A stretch of DNA of 64,000 nucleotides from Prochlorococcus sp. AG-409-L18 (GTDB taxonomy: Bacteria; Cyanobacteriota; Cyanobacteriia; PCC-6307; Cyanobiaceae), in NCBI GenBank assembly GCA_003215535.1, contig QCKG01000001.1, positions 113,330 through 177,329 on the forward strand, written 5' to 3'. The notes under the pieces are model-generated. The model was given only the letters and a program-made list of their open reading frames with translations. It had not been told where the DNA came from and did no database searches. The position numbers and the translations under genes were made by a program. Below, in pieces: positions 47,212 to 57,852 of this stretch. Position 1 is the first letter of the stretch. Each line of letters begins with the position of its first letter.

Positions 47212-47717
47212 ATATATAGACTGTAAGTATGTTTATTATGTTTTTATTGCTAGCTCATATTTTCATGATTTTGTCTAAGCCTAATCGTAAAGAGCATCCA
47301 CCTTCGACATGCCTAATCAATACTAAATAACTAGAAGTAATACAGTTTTACGTAATTAAGTCTCATGGTGACATCTAATTCTTCTAGCACTTATGACTAG
47401 GAAAGTAGATTTAGAAATATAATCTAGCTAATTTTGTTGATGATCATTTAAGCAAAGAAGTCATATATCAGTTTTTAGGTTATTTCAAATGGAGCATCTT
47501 AAAGAAAAGAATTAATTGGTTGTGATGTCTAAATTAGATTACTAAATATCGATTAAGGTTATATTGACTATTGCAATAAAATATGAGACTTTATTATGAA
47601 TAAGGCACTTCACAAGCTAAGACATTGCTTAAGTAATTGGCTACAATGCTGTTGCAATAAATCCTAAAGGAAATAGATCATTTATTCATCTAGAATGAAG
47701 AGAATAGTCCAAAAGAT
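47212..47717. other. Gene-poor intergenic stretch between psaK terminator and dxs
   Basis: About 500 bases, strongly AT-rich, without a recognisable gene or RNA. Two short plus-strand frames are open: 47238-47330 (30 codons, MFLLLAHIFMIL) and 47596-47667 (23 codons, with three adjacent Cys). Neither has a ribosome-binding site nor a known match. The 3' flank of minus-strand dxs lies at the right end. Confidence 0.6.
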
Positions 47718-49655
47718 TTATTTTTGAAGTGAGGAAGAAACTGAACATTTACTAGTAATAGGATCTGAATTATTTAGTTCAAACCTTTTTATAATCCTCT
47801 CTGCCATTTGAGTCGGAGTTAGTCCTAATGATTCCTTGCTCTGCTGAGGGCTTGCATGATCAACAAGGCGATCAGGTATACCAATGCGGAACAAAGGTAC
47901 ATGTATATCTTCATCAATAAGTGACTCAGCTATTGCTGAACCAAAACCACCAGGCAAGGCTGCTTCTTCCATTGTTACGACACGGCCTATTCTCCTAATC
48001 AATGGATGAATCAGCGCTTGATCAAGTGGTCTTAGGAATCGAGCATTTACAACTGTTGAATTAATTCCTGAATCTTTTAAAAGCTCAGAGGTTTTAATTG
48101 CTGGAGCAACCATTGCCCCATAAGCAATAATCAGCAAATCGTTCCCTTCAGAAAGAACTTCTCCCTTCCCTATAGCTAAAGGTTCCCAGCCCTCCTCAAC
48201 CAAGGGAACTCCTTCTCCTGAGCCTCGGGGAATACGAATAGCTGTTGGACCAGAATGTTGCAAACAAGTGACCAACATTCTCTGAAGCTCAGCCTCGTCC
48301 TTAGGAGCCATTACAACGAAATTAGGTACAGCCCTCAAATACGTAATGTCATATTGACCCTGATGGGTTGGACCATCAGCTCCAACAATGCCTGCACGGT
48401 CAAGAACAAAAGTTACTGGAAGATTTTGTATACCAACATCATGAATAACTTGGTCATAAGCCCTTTGTAAAAAAGTGCTATAGATAGCAACAACAGGCCT
48501 TAATCCCTCGCAAGCCATTCCCGCTGCAAGTGTTACTGCATGCTGTTCAGCAATCCCAACGTCAATATATTGATCAGGCAATTCCTTTTGAAGCTGGTCT
48601 AATCCAGTACCAGTTGCCATCGCAGCAGTAATTCCAACTACTTTGTTGTTTTGTTCACAGAGTTTTACCAATGTTTGGCCAAATACTTTGCTGTAACTAG
48701 GAGCTTTAGGCTTTTTAGAGGGTATTGACTTACCGGTAGTTAAATCAAACGCGGATTGTGCGTGATATCCAACTTGATCAGCTTCTGCATAGGGATATCC
48801 CTTGCCCTTTGTAGTAAGGACATGAACAAGAACAGGACCGCCCACACGATGAGCTGCTTGAAAAGTTCGAACCATTTGAGAGATATCATGTCCATCAATA
48901 GGCCCCATATAAGTAAATCCAAGTTCTTCAAAGACTGCACCAACTTTTGGGACAGAAAGCCTGCGCATGCTTCCTGACAAGGACTTGAATTCTTCAGGTA
49001 ACTCACCACCCATAAATGGAAGGTTCTTAACACTCTCCTGAACGCTGTCTGAAATGAACTGAATTGGAGGGCTAAGTCTCATTCGGTTTAGATAAGTAGA
49101 CAATGCCCCAACTGGAGGGGAAATTGACATGTCATTGTCATTAAGAACTACTAATAAAGGTGTGTTGGGAAGATGACCGGCATGATTTATGGCTTCTAAG
49201 GCCATTCCACCTGTCAATGCTCCATCACCAATTACCGCAACACATTTAAAGTCCTCGCCCCTCCGTTCTCGGGCTAAGGCCATTCCCAAAGCAGCCGAAA
49301 TCGAGGTGCTTGCATGACCAGCTCCAAAATGATCGAAGTTACTTTCAGTACGTTTTAAATAGCCTGCAACACCCTTTTCCTGCCTCAAGCTATCGAAGTT
49401 TTCGTAACGACCGGTTATGAGTTTGTGGGGATAGGCCTGGTGACCAACATCCCAAACAACCTTATCCCTATCAAGATCCAGTGTCTGATAGAGGGCAAGA
49501 GTAAGTTCAACAACTCCTAAACCAGGTCCTAAATGTCCACCTGATGTTGATACAACCTGTAGATGTCGTTCCCTTATCTGACAGGCAATATCCTCCAGTT
49601 CAGCTGTCGTTAGACCATGCAGCTGATTCGGATGGGTTAATTCACTTAGACGCAT
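47718..49655 (-). CDS. dxs: 1-deoxy-D-xylulose-5-phosphate synthase
   Basis: Thiamine-diphosphate enzyme of the MEP isoprenoid pathway, which makes carotenoid, phytol and quinone precursors. The 645 residues contain [35 protein letters not shown], the ThDP motif [20 protein letters not shown] with NDNDMSIS, and the second domain's [21 protein letters not shown] at 49655. It is divergent from ilvA with 120 bases between. Confidence 0.97.
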   Translation of the reverse strand: MRLSELTHPNQLHGLTTAELEDIACQIRERHLQVVSTSGGHLGPGLGVVELTLALYQTLDLDRDKVVWDVGHQAYPHKLITGRYENFDSLRQEKGVAGYLKRTESNFDHFGAGHASTSISAALGMALARERRGEDFKCVAVIGDGALTGGMALEAINHAGHLPNTPLLVVLNDNDMSISPPVGALSTYLNRMRLSPPIQFISDSVQESVKNLPFMGGELPEEFKSLSGSMRRLSVPKVGAVFEELGFTYMGPIDGHDISQMVRTFQAAHRVGGPVLVHVLTTKGKGYPYAEADQVGYHAQSAFDLTTGKSIPSKKPKAPSYSKVFGQTLVKLCEQNNKVVGITAAMATGTGLDQLQKELPDQYIDVGIAEQHAVTLAAGMACEGLRPVVAIYSTFLQRAYDQVIHDVGIQNLPVTFVLDRAGIVGADGPTHQGQYDITYLRAVPNFVVMAPKDEAELQRMLVTCLQHSGPTAIRIPRGSGEGVPLVEEGWEPLAIGKGEVLSEGNDLLIIAYGAMVAPAIKTSELLKDSGINSTVVNARFLRPLDQALIHPLIRRIGRVVTMEEAALPGGFGSAIAESLIDEDIHVPLFRIGIPDRLVDHASPQQSKESLGLTPTQMAERIIKRFELNNSDPITSKCSVSSSLQK

Positions 49656-49775
49656 GCCCGCCCTCTACCATTACCCTCAATCTACGAGGTTTTATGCAAA
49701 CTTCGGTAGAAATATCAAGTAATAAGCAAAGCAAGTATAAAAACAACAAATTCTGCAACTTGCGAGACTGGGTTA

Positions 49776-51317
49776 ATGGATGATTATTTACATCGGATCC
49801 TAAGGGCTCGTGTCTATGACGTAGCCAAGGAAACTCCTTTAGAGGAGGCAAAAAATCTCAGTCATAGATTGAAAAACAAGGTTCTACTCAAAAGAGAGGA
49901 TCTCCAACCAGTCTTCTCTTTCAAGCTTCGAGGAGCCTATAACCGAATGGCTCAGCTCAATGAAGCAGCCTTAAAAAAAGGAGTAATCGCCTCAAGTGCA
50001 GGTAATCATGCGCAAGGGGTAGCCCTTAGCGCCGCTTATTTGAAATGCAGGGCAGTAATTGTCATGCCCGTTACAACCCCAGAAATGAAGGTCAAAGCTG
50101 TTCGCTCTTTAAATGCTGAGGTCCTGCTTCATGGAGATACTTACGACGAGTCACACAAAAAGGCTCTACATATTGCTGAAAAGGAAGAACTTACTTTCAT
50201 TCATCCTTTTGATGACCCTGAAGTAATTGCAGGACAAGGCACTATTGCCAAAGAAATCCTTAGTCAATGTAAAAGCCCCCCCAATTGTATCTATGTAGCA
50301 GTTGGAGGTGGTGGCCTAATAGCTGGTATAGCAACCTATGTGAAAAGCCTTTGGCCAGAAGTTGAGGTTATTGGAGTTGAACCCAAGGACGCCCAAGCGA
50401 TGACCTTGTCATTAAAAGCTGGTGAAAGGGTGACTTTAAATAATGTTGGGTTATTTGCAGATGGCGTTGCTGTAAGACAAGTAGGTGAACATACATTCAA
50501 ATTGGCAACAAAATACGTCGATTCAATGGTGACAGTAAGTACCGATGAAATATGTGCTGCGATAAAGGATGTATTTGAAGACACTAGATCTATCCTAGAA
50601 CCTGCAGGAGCACTAGCAATAGCTGGTCTTAAGGCTGACGTAAGTAATCGTGATTTAAGGGGCCAAACTTTAATTGCAGTTGCCTGCGGCGCAAATATGA
50701 ATTTTGACCGGCTTAGGTTTGTAGCGGAAAGGTCAGAGTTGGGGGAGGACAAAGAAGCAATGCTTGCTGTTGAAATACCAGAAAGAGCAGGAAGTTTAAA
50801 AGAGCTTTGCGAGATACTTGGTAATAAAAGCCTTACAGAATTTAGCTATCGGATGTCTAGTTGTTCAAAAGCACAGATTTTTATGGGAATAGAGGTTGAA
50901 GACCAAAGTGATCGATTAGTTCTTATCGAAAGGATCAAATCATCGGGAATGAAGTGTCTAGACCTTAGTCAAGATGAACTCTCGAAAATGCATCTAAGAC
51001 ATATGGTTGGAGGAAGATTGCCTAACTCAAAAGCTTTAACAAGTAATGGAATTTGTAAGGAATTTATTTATAGATTCGAATTCCCAGAAAGGCCTGGTGC
51101 ACTAATGCGTTTTTTAACAAAACTTCGGCCTGAATGGAGTATCAGCATCTTCCATTACCGAAATCATGGATCTGATGTTGGAAGGATAGTTGTTGGTGTG
51201 CTGGTTCCTGAGAACGAGGAGAGTGACTGGAAGAATTTCCTAAAGGAACTTGCTTACCCTTGTTGGGATGAGAGCAAAAACCCTGCATATCAACTTTTTC
51301 TGGGTGCACAAGCCTAA
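49776..51317 (+). CDS. ilvA: Threonine deaminase (biosynthetic)
   Basis: PLP enzyme that makes 2-oxobutanoate from threonine, the first step to isoleucine. The 513 residues show KREDLQPVFSFKLRGAYNRM (PLP Lys within SFKLRG), SSAGNHAQGVALSA, VAVGGGGLIAGIA, and two C-terminal ACT-like regulatory modules (ERAGSLKELCEILG and ERPGALMRFLTKL) for isoleucine feedback. ATG at 49776. scpB follows closely. Confidence 0.96.
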   Translation: MDDYLHRILRARVYDVAKETPLEEAKNLSHRLKNKVLLKREDLQPVFSFKLRGAYNRMAQLNEAALKKGVIASSAGNHAQGVALSAAYLKCRAVIVMPVTTPEMKVKAVRSLNAEVLLHGDTYDESHKKALHIAEKEELTFIHPFDDPEVIAGQGTIAKEILSQCKSPPNCIYVAVGGGGLIAGIATYVKSLWPEVEVIGVEPKDAQAMTLSLKAGERVTLNNVGLFADGVAVRQVGEHTFKLATKYVDSMVTVSTDEICAAIKDVFEDTRSILEPAGALAIAGLKADVSNRDLRGQTLIAVACGANMNFDRLRFVAERSELGEDKEAMLAVEIPERAGSLKELCEILGNKSLTEFSYRMSSCSKAQIFMGIEVEDQSDRLVLIERIKSSGMKCLDLSQDELSKMHLRHMVGGRLPNSKALTSNGICKEFIYRFEFPERPGALMRFLTKLRPEWSISIFHYRNHGSDVGRIVVGVLVPENEESDWKNFLKELAYPCWDESKNPAYQLFLGAQA

Positions 51318-51356
51318 TTAACGCGTTAATTTGATTTGACCATTAGCCGGCTTGCT

Positions 51357-51890
51357 ATGGCCATTTATGACATTAAGCGTTCAGTAAATGAAGCCTTTGA
51401 CATTTCCCTTCCTGCAAGGTTAGAGGCCATCCTATATCTAAAAGGAAGGCCATTACCTATTAAGGAGCTTGCTGAATTAGCACAAGAAAAAGAATCATCA
51501 GTTGAACAAGCACTTCTTACTCTCATGGCTAGTTATGCGCAGAGAGACACAGCCCTTGATATTCAAGAGCAAAGTGGGAGATATAGCCTGCAATTAAGGA
51601 CAGGACTAGGAGAATTAGTAAATAATCTTCTCCCAGTGGATATGTCTGTCGCGACACTCAGAACGCTTGCAACCATTGCTCTAAAAAAAAGAATCCTCCA
51701 AGCAGATCTTGTTGATCTACGCGGATCTGGAGCTTATGACCATATAAAAGAGCTGGTCGCACAGAATTTTATCGAAAGAAAGCGACAAAATGAAGGGAGA
51801 TCCTATTGGTTAACTCTCTCAGAAAAATTTCATAGGACCTTTTCTGTCTTACCTGAACTAAGCTCTAATGAACCTCCCCAGGCTGCCTAA
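51357..51890 (+). CDS. scpB: Segregation and condensation protein ScpB
   Basis: Kleisin-associated winged-helix partner of SMC in chromosome condensation. After a short N-terminal extension comes LPARLEAILYLKGRPLPIKELAELA, the ScpB start, and later LRTLATIALKKRILQADLVDLRGSGAYDHIKELVAQNFI. I prefer ATG at 51357 (177 residues); TTG at 51336 would add seven. No scpA is in view. It follows ilvA on the same strand, with little space. Confidence 0.9.
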   Translation: MAIYDIKRSVNEAFDISLPARLEAILYLKGRPLPIKELAELAQEKESSVEQALLTLMASYAQRDTALDIQEQSGRYSLQLRTGLGELVNNLLPVDMSVATLRTLATIALKKRILQADLVDLRGSGAYDHIKELVAQNFIERKRQNEGRSYWLTLSEKFHRTFSVLPELSSNEPPQAA

Positions 51891-51916
51891 ACACAAAGCC
51901 TAAATCGACAACTCTT

Positions 51917-52210
51917 ATGGAAATTCTGGCTACTTTTCTCCAGGTTCTCTCTCAAACACTCGAGATCTACTCCCTAGTCTTAATTGTTCGGGTACTACTC
52001 AGTTGGTTCCCAAATCTCGATTGGGGCAATCCTGTACTTAGTACGGTTAGTTCAATTACAGATCCATATTTAAATGCTTTTAGAGGGATCATCCCTCCAA
52101 TTGGTGGATTAGACCTCTCTGCCATCCTTGCATTTATAGCCTTAAGCCTTGTTCAACAGTTATTCACTACTGCAAGTATTTCATTCATGAGTGGAGCTGC
52201 TATTTACTAG
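51917..52210 (+). CDS. YggT family membrane protein
   Basis: A 97-residue protein with two hydrophobic regions. IYSLVLIVRVLLSWFPNLDW and DPYLNAFRGIIPPIGGLDLSAI are the standard YggT/Ycf19 motifs. In cyanobacteria and chloroplasts relatives act in membrane organisation and photosystem or cell-division related processes, but this member's role is not known. It follows scpB by 26 bases. Confidence 0.88.
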   Translation: MEILATFLQVLSQTLEIYSLVLIVRVLLSWFPNLDWGNPVLSTVSSITDPYLNAFRGIIPPIGGLDLSAILAFIALSLVQQLFTTASISFMSGAAIY

Positions 52211-52287
52211 TTAAAACAATGAGTATGTAGCAGTCTTAATCATATAATTACTTTCATTGGATAATTAGATAATCTGATTTCATCCAT

Positions 52288-52617
52288 CTAACGATTATCA
52301 CCATCCCCGGAAATGCGTCCTCGCTTTTCCCTACTCGAAAGCTTATTTAAATTTGCCTCTGCCACTTCCTCTAGATCAAAACCAAGTTCTCTACTTAGCT
52401 GAGCTACATACCACAAAACATCACCCAGCTCAAGCATGATTGCATTGCGGATGTTCGAATCAAATATGCCATTTCTATCCCGGAGAACCTTTTTAATCTT
52501 ATCTGCAACCTCTCCAGCTTCTCCTGTCAAGCCTAGAGTTGGATAAATGGGATTATTACCAACATTTGGATAGGAAGCTGTTTTGCGGGCTTGGTTTTGG
52601 TACTCATTCAGGTGCAT
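52288..52617 (-). CDS. MazG-like nucleotide pyrophosphohydrolase
   Basis: A 109-residue all-helical protein of the MazG superfamily. Metal-binding acidic motif GEAGEVADKIKKVLRD (E-x-x-E) and a later ELGDVLWYVAQLSRELG with E-x-x-D are visible. Small single-domain members hydrolyse noncanonical or damaged NTPs; the precise substrate is unknown. It starts at ATG 52617, divergent from pyk. Confidence 0.85.
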   Translation of the reverse strand: MHLNEYQNQARKTASYPNVGNNPIYPTLGLTGEAGEVADKIKKVLRDRNGIFDSNIRNAIMLELGDVLWYVAQLSRELGFDLEEVAEANLNKLSSREKRGRISGDGDNR

Positions 52618-52694
52618 GATGCGAGAATAAAAGTAGAAGGAGCAACTCTTGTGACAGCAGAATTTTATTTCCCGTGGTGTCTAAGGTTCCAATA

Positions 52695-54479
52695 ATGCAC
52701 GAAATAGACTTAAGGCGAAGAACCAAAATCGTCGCCACCATAGGTCCGGCAACAGAAAGTCCTGAGCGCATAGAAGCTCTAATCAAAGCTGGAGCAACCA
52801 CTTTTAGACTGAATTTCTCCCATGGTGACCATGAAGAACACGCAAATCGGATTGCAACAATCCGAAGCGTGTCAAAAGAGATGGGAGTACAAATCGGGAT
52901 TCTGCAGGACCTACAAGGTCCCAAAATAAGGCTAGGCAGGTTCAAGGATGGGCCTATAACTCTTTCAACTGGGGATACTTTTGCGTTGACTTCCAACCCA
53001 GTTGATTGCAATCAAACGATTGCAACTGTTACCTATAGCAAATTAGCAGATGAAGTTCACTCAGGAAATAGGATTCTTCTTGATGACGGGAGAGTTGAGA
53101 TGAAGGTGAAAAATGTTGATAAAAATGGAAAAACACTTTTTTGTGAAGTAACTGTAGGAGGTGTACTCTCAAATAATAAAGGCGTTAATTTCCCTGACGT
53201 CCAGCTTTCTGTGAGGGCACTAACGGATAAGGACCGAGAAGATCTTAAGTTTGGATTATCAAAGGAAGTCGATTGGGTAGCACTAAGTTTCGTTAGGAAT
53301 CCTTCCGATATGCAAGAGATTAGAGAGTTAATTAGGAAACATGGTCATAGCACTCCTGTGGTAGCAAAAATAGAAAAATTTGAAGCAATTGACCAAATTG
53401 ATCAAATACTCCATTTATGTGATGGAGTAATGGTTGCAAGAGGAGATCTAGGTGTTGAAATGCCAGCAGAAGAAGTCCCTCTACTCCAAAAAGATTTAAT
53501 TAGAAAGGCAAATAGCTTAGGTATTCCAATTATCACAGCGACACAAATGCTTGATTCAATGGCCTCTAGTCCAAGGCCAACAAGAGCTGAGGTTAGTGAT
53601 GTTGCGAATGCAATACTTGACGGTACTGATGCAGTTATGCTTTCTAATGAAACTGCAGTTGGAGATTATCCAGTAGAAGCTGTTAAGACTATGGCTACTA
53701 TCGCAAAAAGAATTGAAAGAGATTACCCACAAAGAGCAATAGAAAGTCATCTACCTTGCACAATTCCAAATGCTATTAGTGCTGCAGTTAGTAGTATTGC
53801 TAGACAATTAAATGCAGCGGCTATACTACCTTTGACAAAAAGTGGTGCAACAGCTCATAACGTTAGTAAATTCAGGCCAGCGACACCAATCCTTGCAATT
53901 ACTAGTGAAATAGGAGTCGCACGTAGACTTCAGTTGGTATGGGGTGTAACACCACTATTGATTCCCATTCAGCTGACAACTAGTAAAACATTTAATCTTG
54001 CAATGGAGGTTGCACAGGAAATAGGGCTACTTAATGAAGGGGACTTGGCAGTGCAAACAGCCGGAACGTTGGCAGGAGTCAGTGGATCCACAGACTTAAT
54101 TAAAGTTGTTATCGTTAGTGCATTAATCGGTAAAGGCATCGCAATAGGCAAAGGCACTGTTAGTGGCAAAGTTAAACTCTTAAAAAGCCAGAGCGATTCT
54201 GCGAAATTAGAACCTGGAGATATTCTTGTTGTAAAGGACAATGATATTGATTATTCTAATGCAATTAAACATTCAGGTGGTGTAATTACAGAGTTGGGAG
54301 AAGATTTTTCAACACTATGCGATGTTGCTCAGAACTTGGGAGTTCCAGTTATAAAAGGAGTTGAGAATGCGACCTCACGCCTTAGGGATGGCGAGGTTGT
54401 CACATTAAAGTTAGATGAAGGTTGTATATATAGAGGATCAGGAGTAAGTATTGAGAACATATCAAAAGAGATTAACTAA
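52695..54479 (+). CDS. pyk: Pyruvate kinase with degenerate C-terminal PEP-utiliser domain
   Basis: Makes pyruvate and ATP from phosphoenolpyruvate. The catalytic barrel has RRTKIVATIGPATES, FRLNFSHGDHEEH, and the signature VVAKIEKFEAIDQID, with ITATQMLDSM. After about residue 475 comes an extra PEP-utilising-enzyme mobile-type domain (KGTVSGKVKLL, then GGVITELGEDFSTLCDVA). Its usual TSHAA phosphohistidine site reads FSTLC, so the His is missing. ATG at 52695 gives 594 residues and the usual N terminus; GTG at 52674 adds seven. Confidence 0.93.
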   Translation: MHEIDLRRRTKIVATIGPATESPERIEALIKAGATTFRLNFSHGDHEEHANRIATIRSVSKEMGVQIGILQDLQGPKIRLGRFKDGPITLSTGDTFALTSNPVDCNQTIATVTYSKLADEVHSGNRILLDDGRVEMKVKNVDKNGKTLFCEVTVGGVLSNNKGVNFPDVQLSVRALTDKDREDLKFGLSKEVDWVALSFVRNPSDMQEIRELIRKHGHSTPVVAKIEKFEAIDQIDQILHLCDGVMVARGDLGVEMPAEEVPLLQKDLIRKANSLGIPIITATQMLDSMASSPRPTRAEVSDVANAILDGTDAVMLSNETAVGDYPVEAVKTMATIAKRIERDYPQRAIESHLPCTIPNAISAAVSSIARQLNAAAILPLTKSGATAHNVSKFRPATPILAITSEIGVARRLQLVWGVTPLLIPIQLTTSKTFNLAMEVAQEIGLLNEGDLAVQTAGTLAGVSGSTDLIKVVIVSALIGKGIAIGKGTVSGKVKLLKSQSDSAKLEPGDILVVKDNDIDYSNAIKHSGGVITELGEDFSTLCDVAQNLGVPVIKGVENATSRLRDGEVVTLKLDEGCIYRGSGVSIENISKEIN

Positions 54480-54485
54480 TAAAAC

Positions 54486-55715
54486 ATGAAAAGCAAACTA
54501 CCTCTCATAGATACTATGAGAATGGCAATTACTACTCTTAAAAATAATAAATTAAGAAGTACACTTACAATGCTAGGAATAGTTATTGGCAATGCATCAG
54601 TAATCACTTTGGTAGGAGTAGGAAAAGGAGCCCAAAATCTAGCTGAAGGTCAATTAAGTACTTTAGGTGCAAATGTTCTTTTTGTAGTCCCAGGTAATAA
54701 CGACACTCGAAGGAGAGGGGTTAATTTCCCCAAGACTCTTGTTCTAGAAGATGCCAAAGCAATTGAGGAACAAGTTCCTGCTGTAAAAAGGGTTGCTCCG
54801 CAAATTACATCTAATGAGGTTATTCAATATGCATCAAAAACCACAAGTAGTTCAGTATCTGGTGTTACACCGAATTTCCTGCCAATAAGAAGTTTTGATG
54901 TTGCTAGGGGTAGATTTATTAGTGAACAAGACATTAGATCTGCAAGGAGTGTCGTTGCTATTGGTCCAGATCTTAATGACAAGCTTTTCCCTAATAGTGG
55001 TGGAATTGGTAAATCATTAAGGATAAGGGATCAATCCTTTGAGGTGATTGGAATTATGTCTCCCAAAGGAGCTGTGTTTGGAAGCAACCAAGATGAAAAT
55101 GCTTATATTCCTTTAACAACAATGGTACGGAGGCTCACAGGTAGAGATAAAACATATGGAATCAGTTTGACATTTATAAGTGTAGAAGCATTAAACAGTA
55201 AAAGTACGAGTGCTGCGAAGTTCCAGATCACCAATCTTCTACGATTACGTCATAAAATACTTAGAGATAATGACTTCGCTGTAAGGTCGCAAAAAGATGC
55301 TCTCCAAATTGTTACTACAATTACTGGAGGCCTAACATTAATGCTTGCGGCAATAGGAAGTATTTCATTGCTAGTTGGTGGCATAGGCATTATGAATATA
55401 ATGCTTGTATCTGTAAGCGAGAGGACTGAGGAAATTGGGTTAAGGAAGGCATTAGGCGCAAGGAGTTCAGATGTTTTAACTCAATTTCTTATAGAAGCGC
55501 TTATTCTTGCAAGCTTAGGAGGAGTCTTTGGAACAACCTTAGGAATTGCGGCAGTTAGTTCTATTGCTCTCCTGTCACCATTACCAGCAAGTATTGGCAT
55601 CTCTACGATACTTACAACGGTTACACTCTCGGGATCTATTGGATTATTCTTTGGTGTAATTCCCGCAAGGACAGCCTCAAACCTCGACCCAATAGTGGCA
55701 CTACGAAGCCTATAA
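54486..55715 (+). CDS. MacB/FtsX-family ABC transporter permease
   Basis: A 409-residue membrane protein of the MacB-type permease family. The N-terminal helix contains LRSTLTMLGIVIGNASVITLVGVG, followed by a large periplasmic domain (about residues 45-275) and three C-terminal helices with LLVGGIGIMNIMLVSVSERTEEIGLRKALGA, the FtsX signature. No ATPase or membrane-fusion partner lies beside it. The ATPase is presumably encoded elsewhere; DevC-like export is one possibility. It begins six bases after pyk's stop, at ATG 54486. Confidence 0.85.
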   Translation: MKSKLPLIDTMRMAITTLKNNKLRSTLTMLGIVIGNASVITLVGVGKGAQNLAEGQLSTLGANVLFVVPGNNDTRRRGVNFPKTLVLEDAKAIEEQVPAVKRVAPQITSNEVIQYASKTTSSSVSGVTPNFLPIRSFDVARGRFISEQDIRSARSVVAIGPDLNDKLFPNSGGIGKSLRIRDQSFEVIGIMSPKGAVFGSNQDENAYIPLTTMVRRLTGRDKTYGISLTFISVEALNSKSTSAAKFQITNLLRLRHKILRDNDFAVRSQKDALQIVTTITGGLTLMLAAIGSISLLVGGIGIMNIMLVSVSERTEEIGLRKALGARSSDVLTQFLIEALILASLGGVFGTTLGIAAVSSIALLSPLPASIGISTILTTVTLSGSIGLFFGVIPARTASNLDPIVALRSL

Positions 55716-55883
55716 ATATAAATTTAAACAAAATTCGTAATTCTGCTATTAACAAAGCTATGTATAAAGAATCTATTCATAAGTTAATCATTTGCCATAC
55801 ATAATAAATAGATATAGGAACAGCTAAGCAATTAAAACCAACAGTAGAGACCCGATCCCCTTAGAATATAGAAAAATTATTTC

Positions 55884-57797
55884 ATGAATCAACGTTGGCG
55901 GCTATTGGTACTGTGGATGTTGCCAATAGGAATGGCATTACTACTTGGTTGGCAAGTTCTGGGCTCAAACGAGATAAGAACAACAAACACCTCTAGTACA
56001 AGCGTTCCTCCAGCTAATGCAGCTGTAGCAAGAATGAGCTATGGACGTTTCCTTGATTACATAGAAGCTGGGCGTGTCACCTCAGTGGATATTTATGAAG
56101 GCGGTAGAAATGCTGTAGTTGAGGCTATAGATCCTGAGCTAGATAATCGCGTTCAAAGGGTTCGTGTTGATCTCCCGGGACTAGCTCCCGAGTTAATAAA
56201 TACCCTTAAAGAAGAAGGAATTAGTTTTGATATACACCCGGTAAGAACAGCACCACCTGGGTTAGGGATATTGGGCAACTTGCTTTTCCCACTTCTATTA
56301 ATAGGTGGACTAATCCTCCTTGCAAGAAGATCAAATTCAATGCCTGGAGGCCCTGGCCAGGCAATGCAATTTGGCAAAACAAAAGCTCGTTTTGCTATGG
56401 AGGCTGAGACAGGCGTTAAATTTGATGATGTAGCTGGGGTTAACGAGGCCAAACAAGATCTACAAGAGGTAGTTACCTTCCTTAAGCAACCTGAGAGGTT
56501 TACATCTGTAGGAGCTCAAATACCCAAAGGAGTTTTACTTATAGGGCCACCTGGAACAGGAAAAACGCTTCTAGCAAAAGCAATTGCAGGAGAGGCTGGT
56601 GTCCCATTCTTTTCCCTGTCTGGATCTGAATTCGTAGAAATGTTTGTAGGAGTCGGTGCAAGTAGGGTAAGAGATTTATTTAAACGTGCCAAAGAAAATA
56701 GTCCTTGTCTAATATTTATTGATGAAATCGATGCAGTTGGAAGACAAAGAGGCGCTGGAATTGGAGGAGGAAATGATGAGAGAGAGCAAACATTAAATCA
56801 ATTGCTTACAGAAATGGATGGATTTGAGGGTAATAGTGGGATAATAATAATCGCAGCAACAAATAGACCTGATGTACTTGACTCAGCTCTTATGAGGCCT
56901 GGTAGATTTGACAGGCAAGTAAGTGTAGATCCACCAGATATAAAAGGACGTCTTTCGATATTAGAAGTTCATGCTAGAAATAAGAAAATATCAAATGATC
57001 TTTCTTTAGAAAATATCGCACGAAGAACACCAGGATTTACAGGTGCAGATCTAGCAAATCTTCTAAATGAGGCTGCAATACTAACCGCTAGGCGGAGGAA
57101 AGATAGTATAAGTATTACTGAAATTGATGACGCTGTTGACAGAATAATTGCAGGAATGGAAGGGCAACCTCTTACTGATGGAAGAAGCAAAAGACTTATT
57201 GCCTATCACGAGGTGGGCCATGCCTTAATAGGGACATTAGTAAAGGATCATGACCCTGTTCAAAAAGTCACCTTAATACCAAGAGGCCAAGCAAAAGGTC
57301 TAACTTGGTTCTCTCCTGATGATGAACAAATGCTCGTTAGCCGTGCACAATTAAAGGCAAGAATAATGGGAGCTCTTGGTGGTAGGGCAGCCGAAGATGT
57401 AGTCTTTGGCAGAGCTGAGGTTACAACTGGTGCAGGCGGTGATATACAGCAGGTAGCAGCAATGGCAAAGCAAATGGTTACAAGGTTTGGTATGAGTGAT
57501 TTAGGCCCATTATCCCTTGAAGGAGATAGTCAAGAAGTATTTTTAGGAAGAGATTTGATGACACGATCTGACATTTCAGATGCAATAGCAAGACAAATCG
57601 ATGAGCAAATTAGAGAAATGGTTAAAATTTGCTATAAAGAAACATTGTCAATTGTAAGAAAACAAAGAGAGGCCTTGGATGAACTGGTTGAAATACTTGT
57701 AGAGAAGGAAACAATAGATGGAGAAGAATTCAGGGAAGTCCTATCAAACTACACTGTTATTCCTAATAAAGAAAGAACAATTCCTATATTAAATTGA
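55884..57797 (+). CDS. ftsH: ATP-dependent zinc metalloprotease FtsH
   Basis: Membrane-bound AAA+ protease that removes damaged thylakoid proteins, including photosystem II D1 in its relatives. Residues 9-25 and about 128-147 are membrane helices, with a short periplasmic/lumenal domain between. AAA motifs are GPPGTGKT and [15 protein letters not shown], with [19 protein letters not shown] as SRH. The zinc site is HEVGH. 637 residues. Cyanobacteria have several FtsH paralogues; which one cannot be told here. Confidence 0.96.
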   Translation: MNQRWRLLVLWMLPIGMALLLGWQVLGSNEIRTTNTSSTSVPPANAAVARMSYGRFLDYIEAGRVTSVDIYEGGRNAVVEAIDPELDNRVQRVRVDLPGLAPELINTLKEEGISFDIHPVRTAPPGLGILGNLLFPLLLIGGLILLARRSNSMPGGPGQAMQFGKTKARFAMEAETGVKFDDVAGVNEAKQDLQEVVTFLKQPERFTSVGAQIPKGVLLIGPPGTGKTLLAKAIAGEAGVPFFSLSGSEFVEMFVGVGASRVRDLFKRAKENSPCLIFIDEIDAVGRQRGAGIGGGNDEREQTLNQLLTEMDGFEGNSGIIIIAATNRPDVLDSALMRPGRFDRQVSVDPPDIKGRLSILEVHARNKKISNDLSLENIARRTPGFTGADLANLLNEAAILTARRRKDSISITEIDDAVDRIIAGMEGQPLTDGRSKRLIAYHEVGHALIGTLVKDHDPVQKVTLIPRGQAKGLTWFSPDDEQMLVSRAQLKARIMGALGGRAAEDVVFGRAEVTTGAGGDIQQVAAMAKQMVTRFGMSDLGPLSLEGDSQEVFLGRDLMTRSDISDAIARQIDEQIREMVKICYKETLSIVRKQREALDELVEILVEKETIDGEEFREVLSNYTVIPNKERTIPILN

Positions 57798-57852
57798 ATA
57801 ATTTATCTATAACAAACCAAAAGCAAACAATAAAATAGCTAGTTATTTATCT

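Noticed and set aside
47238..47330. Short plus-strand frame of 30 codons with a hydrophobic start
   Set aside because: No ribosome-binding site, no known match, and it lies just downstream of the psaK terminator; likely chance.
47596..47667. Short plus-strand frame of 23 codons ending in three Cys
   Set aside because: Too short and without start signals; chance openings of this length are common in such AT-rich DNA.
52604..53011. Minus-strand frame of 135 codons over the 5' end of pyk
   Set aside because: It is antisense to the conserved catalytic barrel of pyruvate kinase and has no family features.
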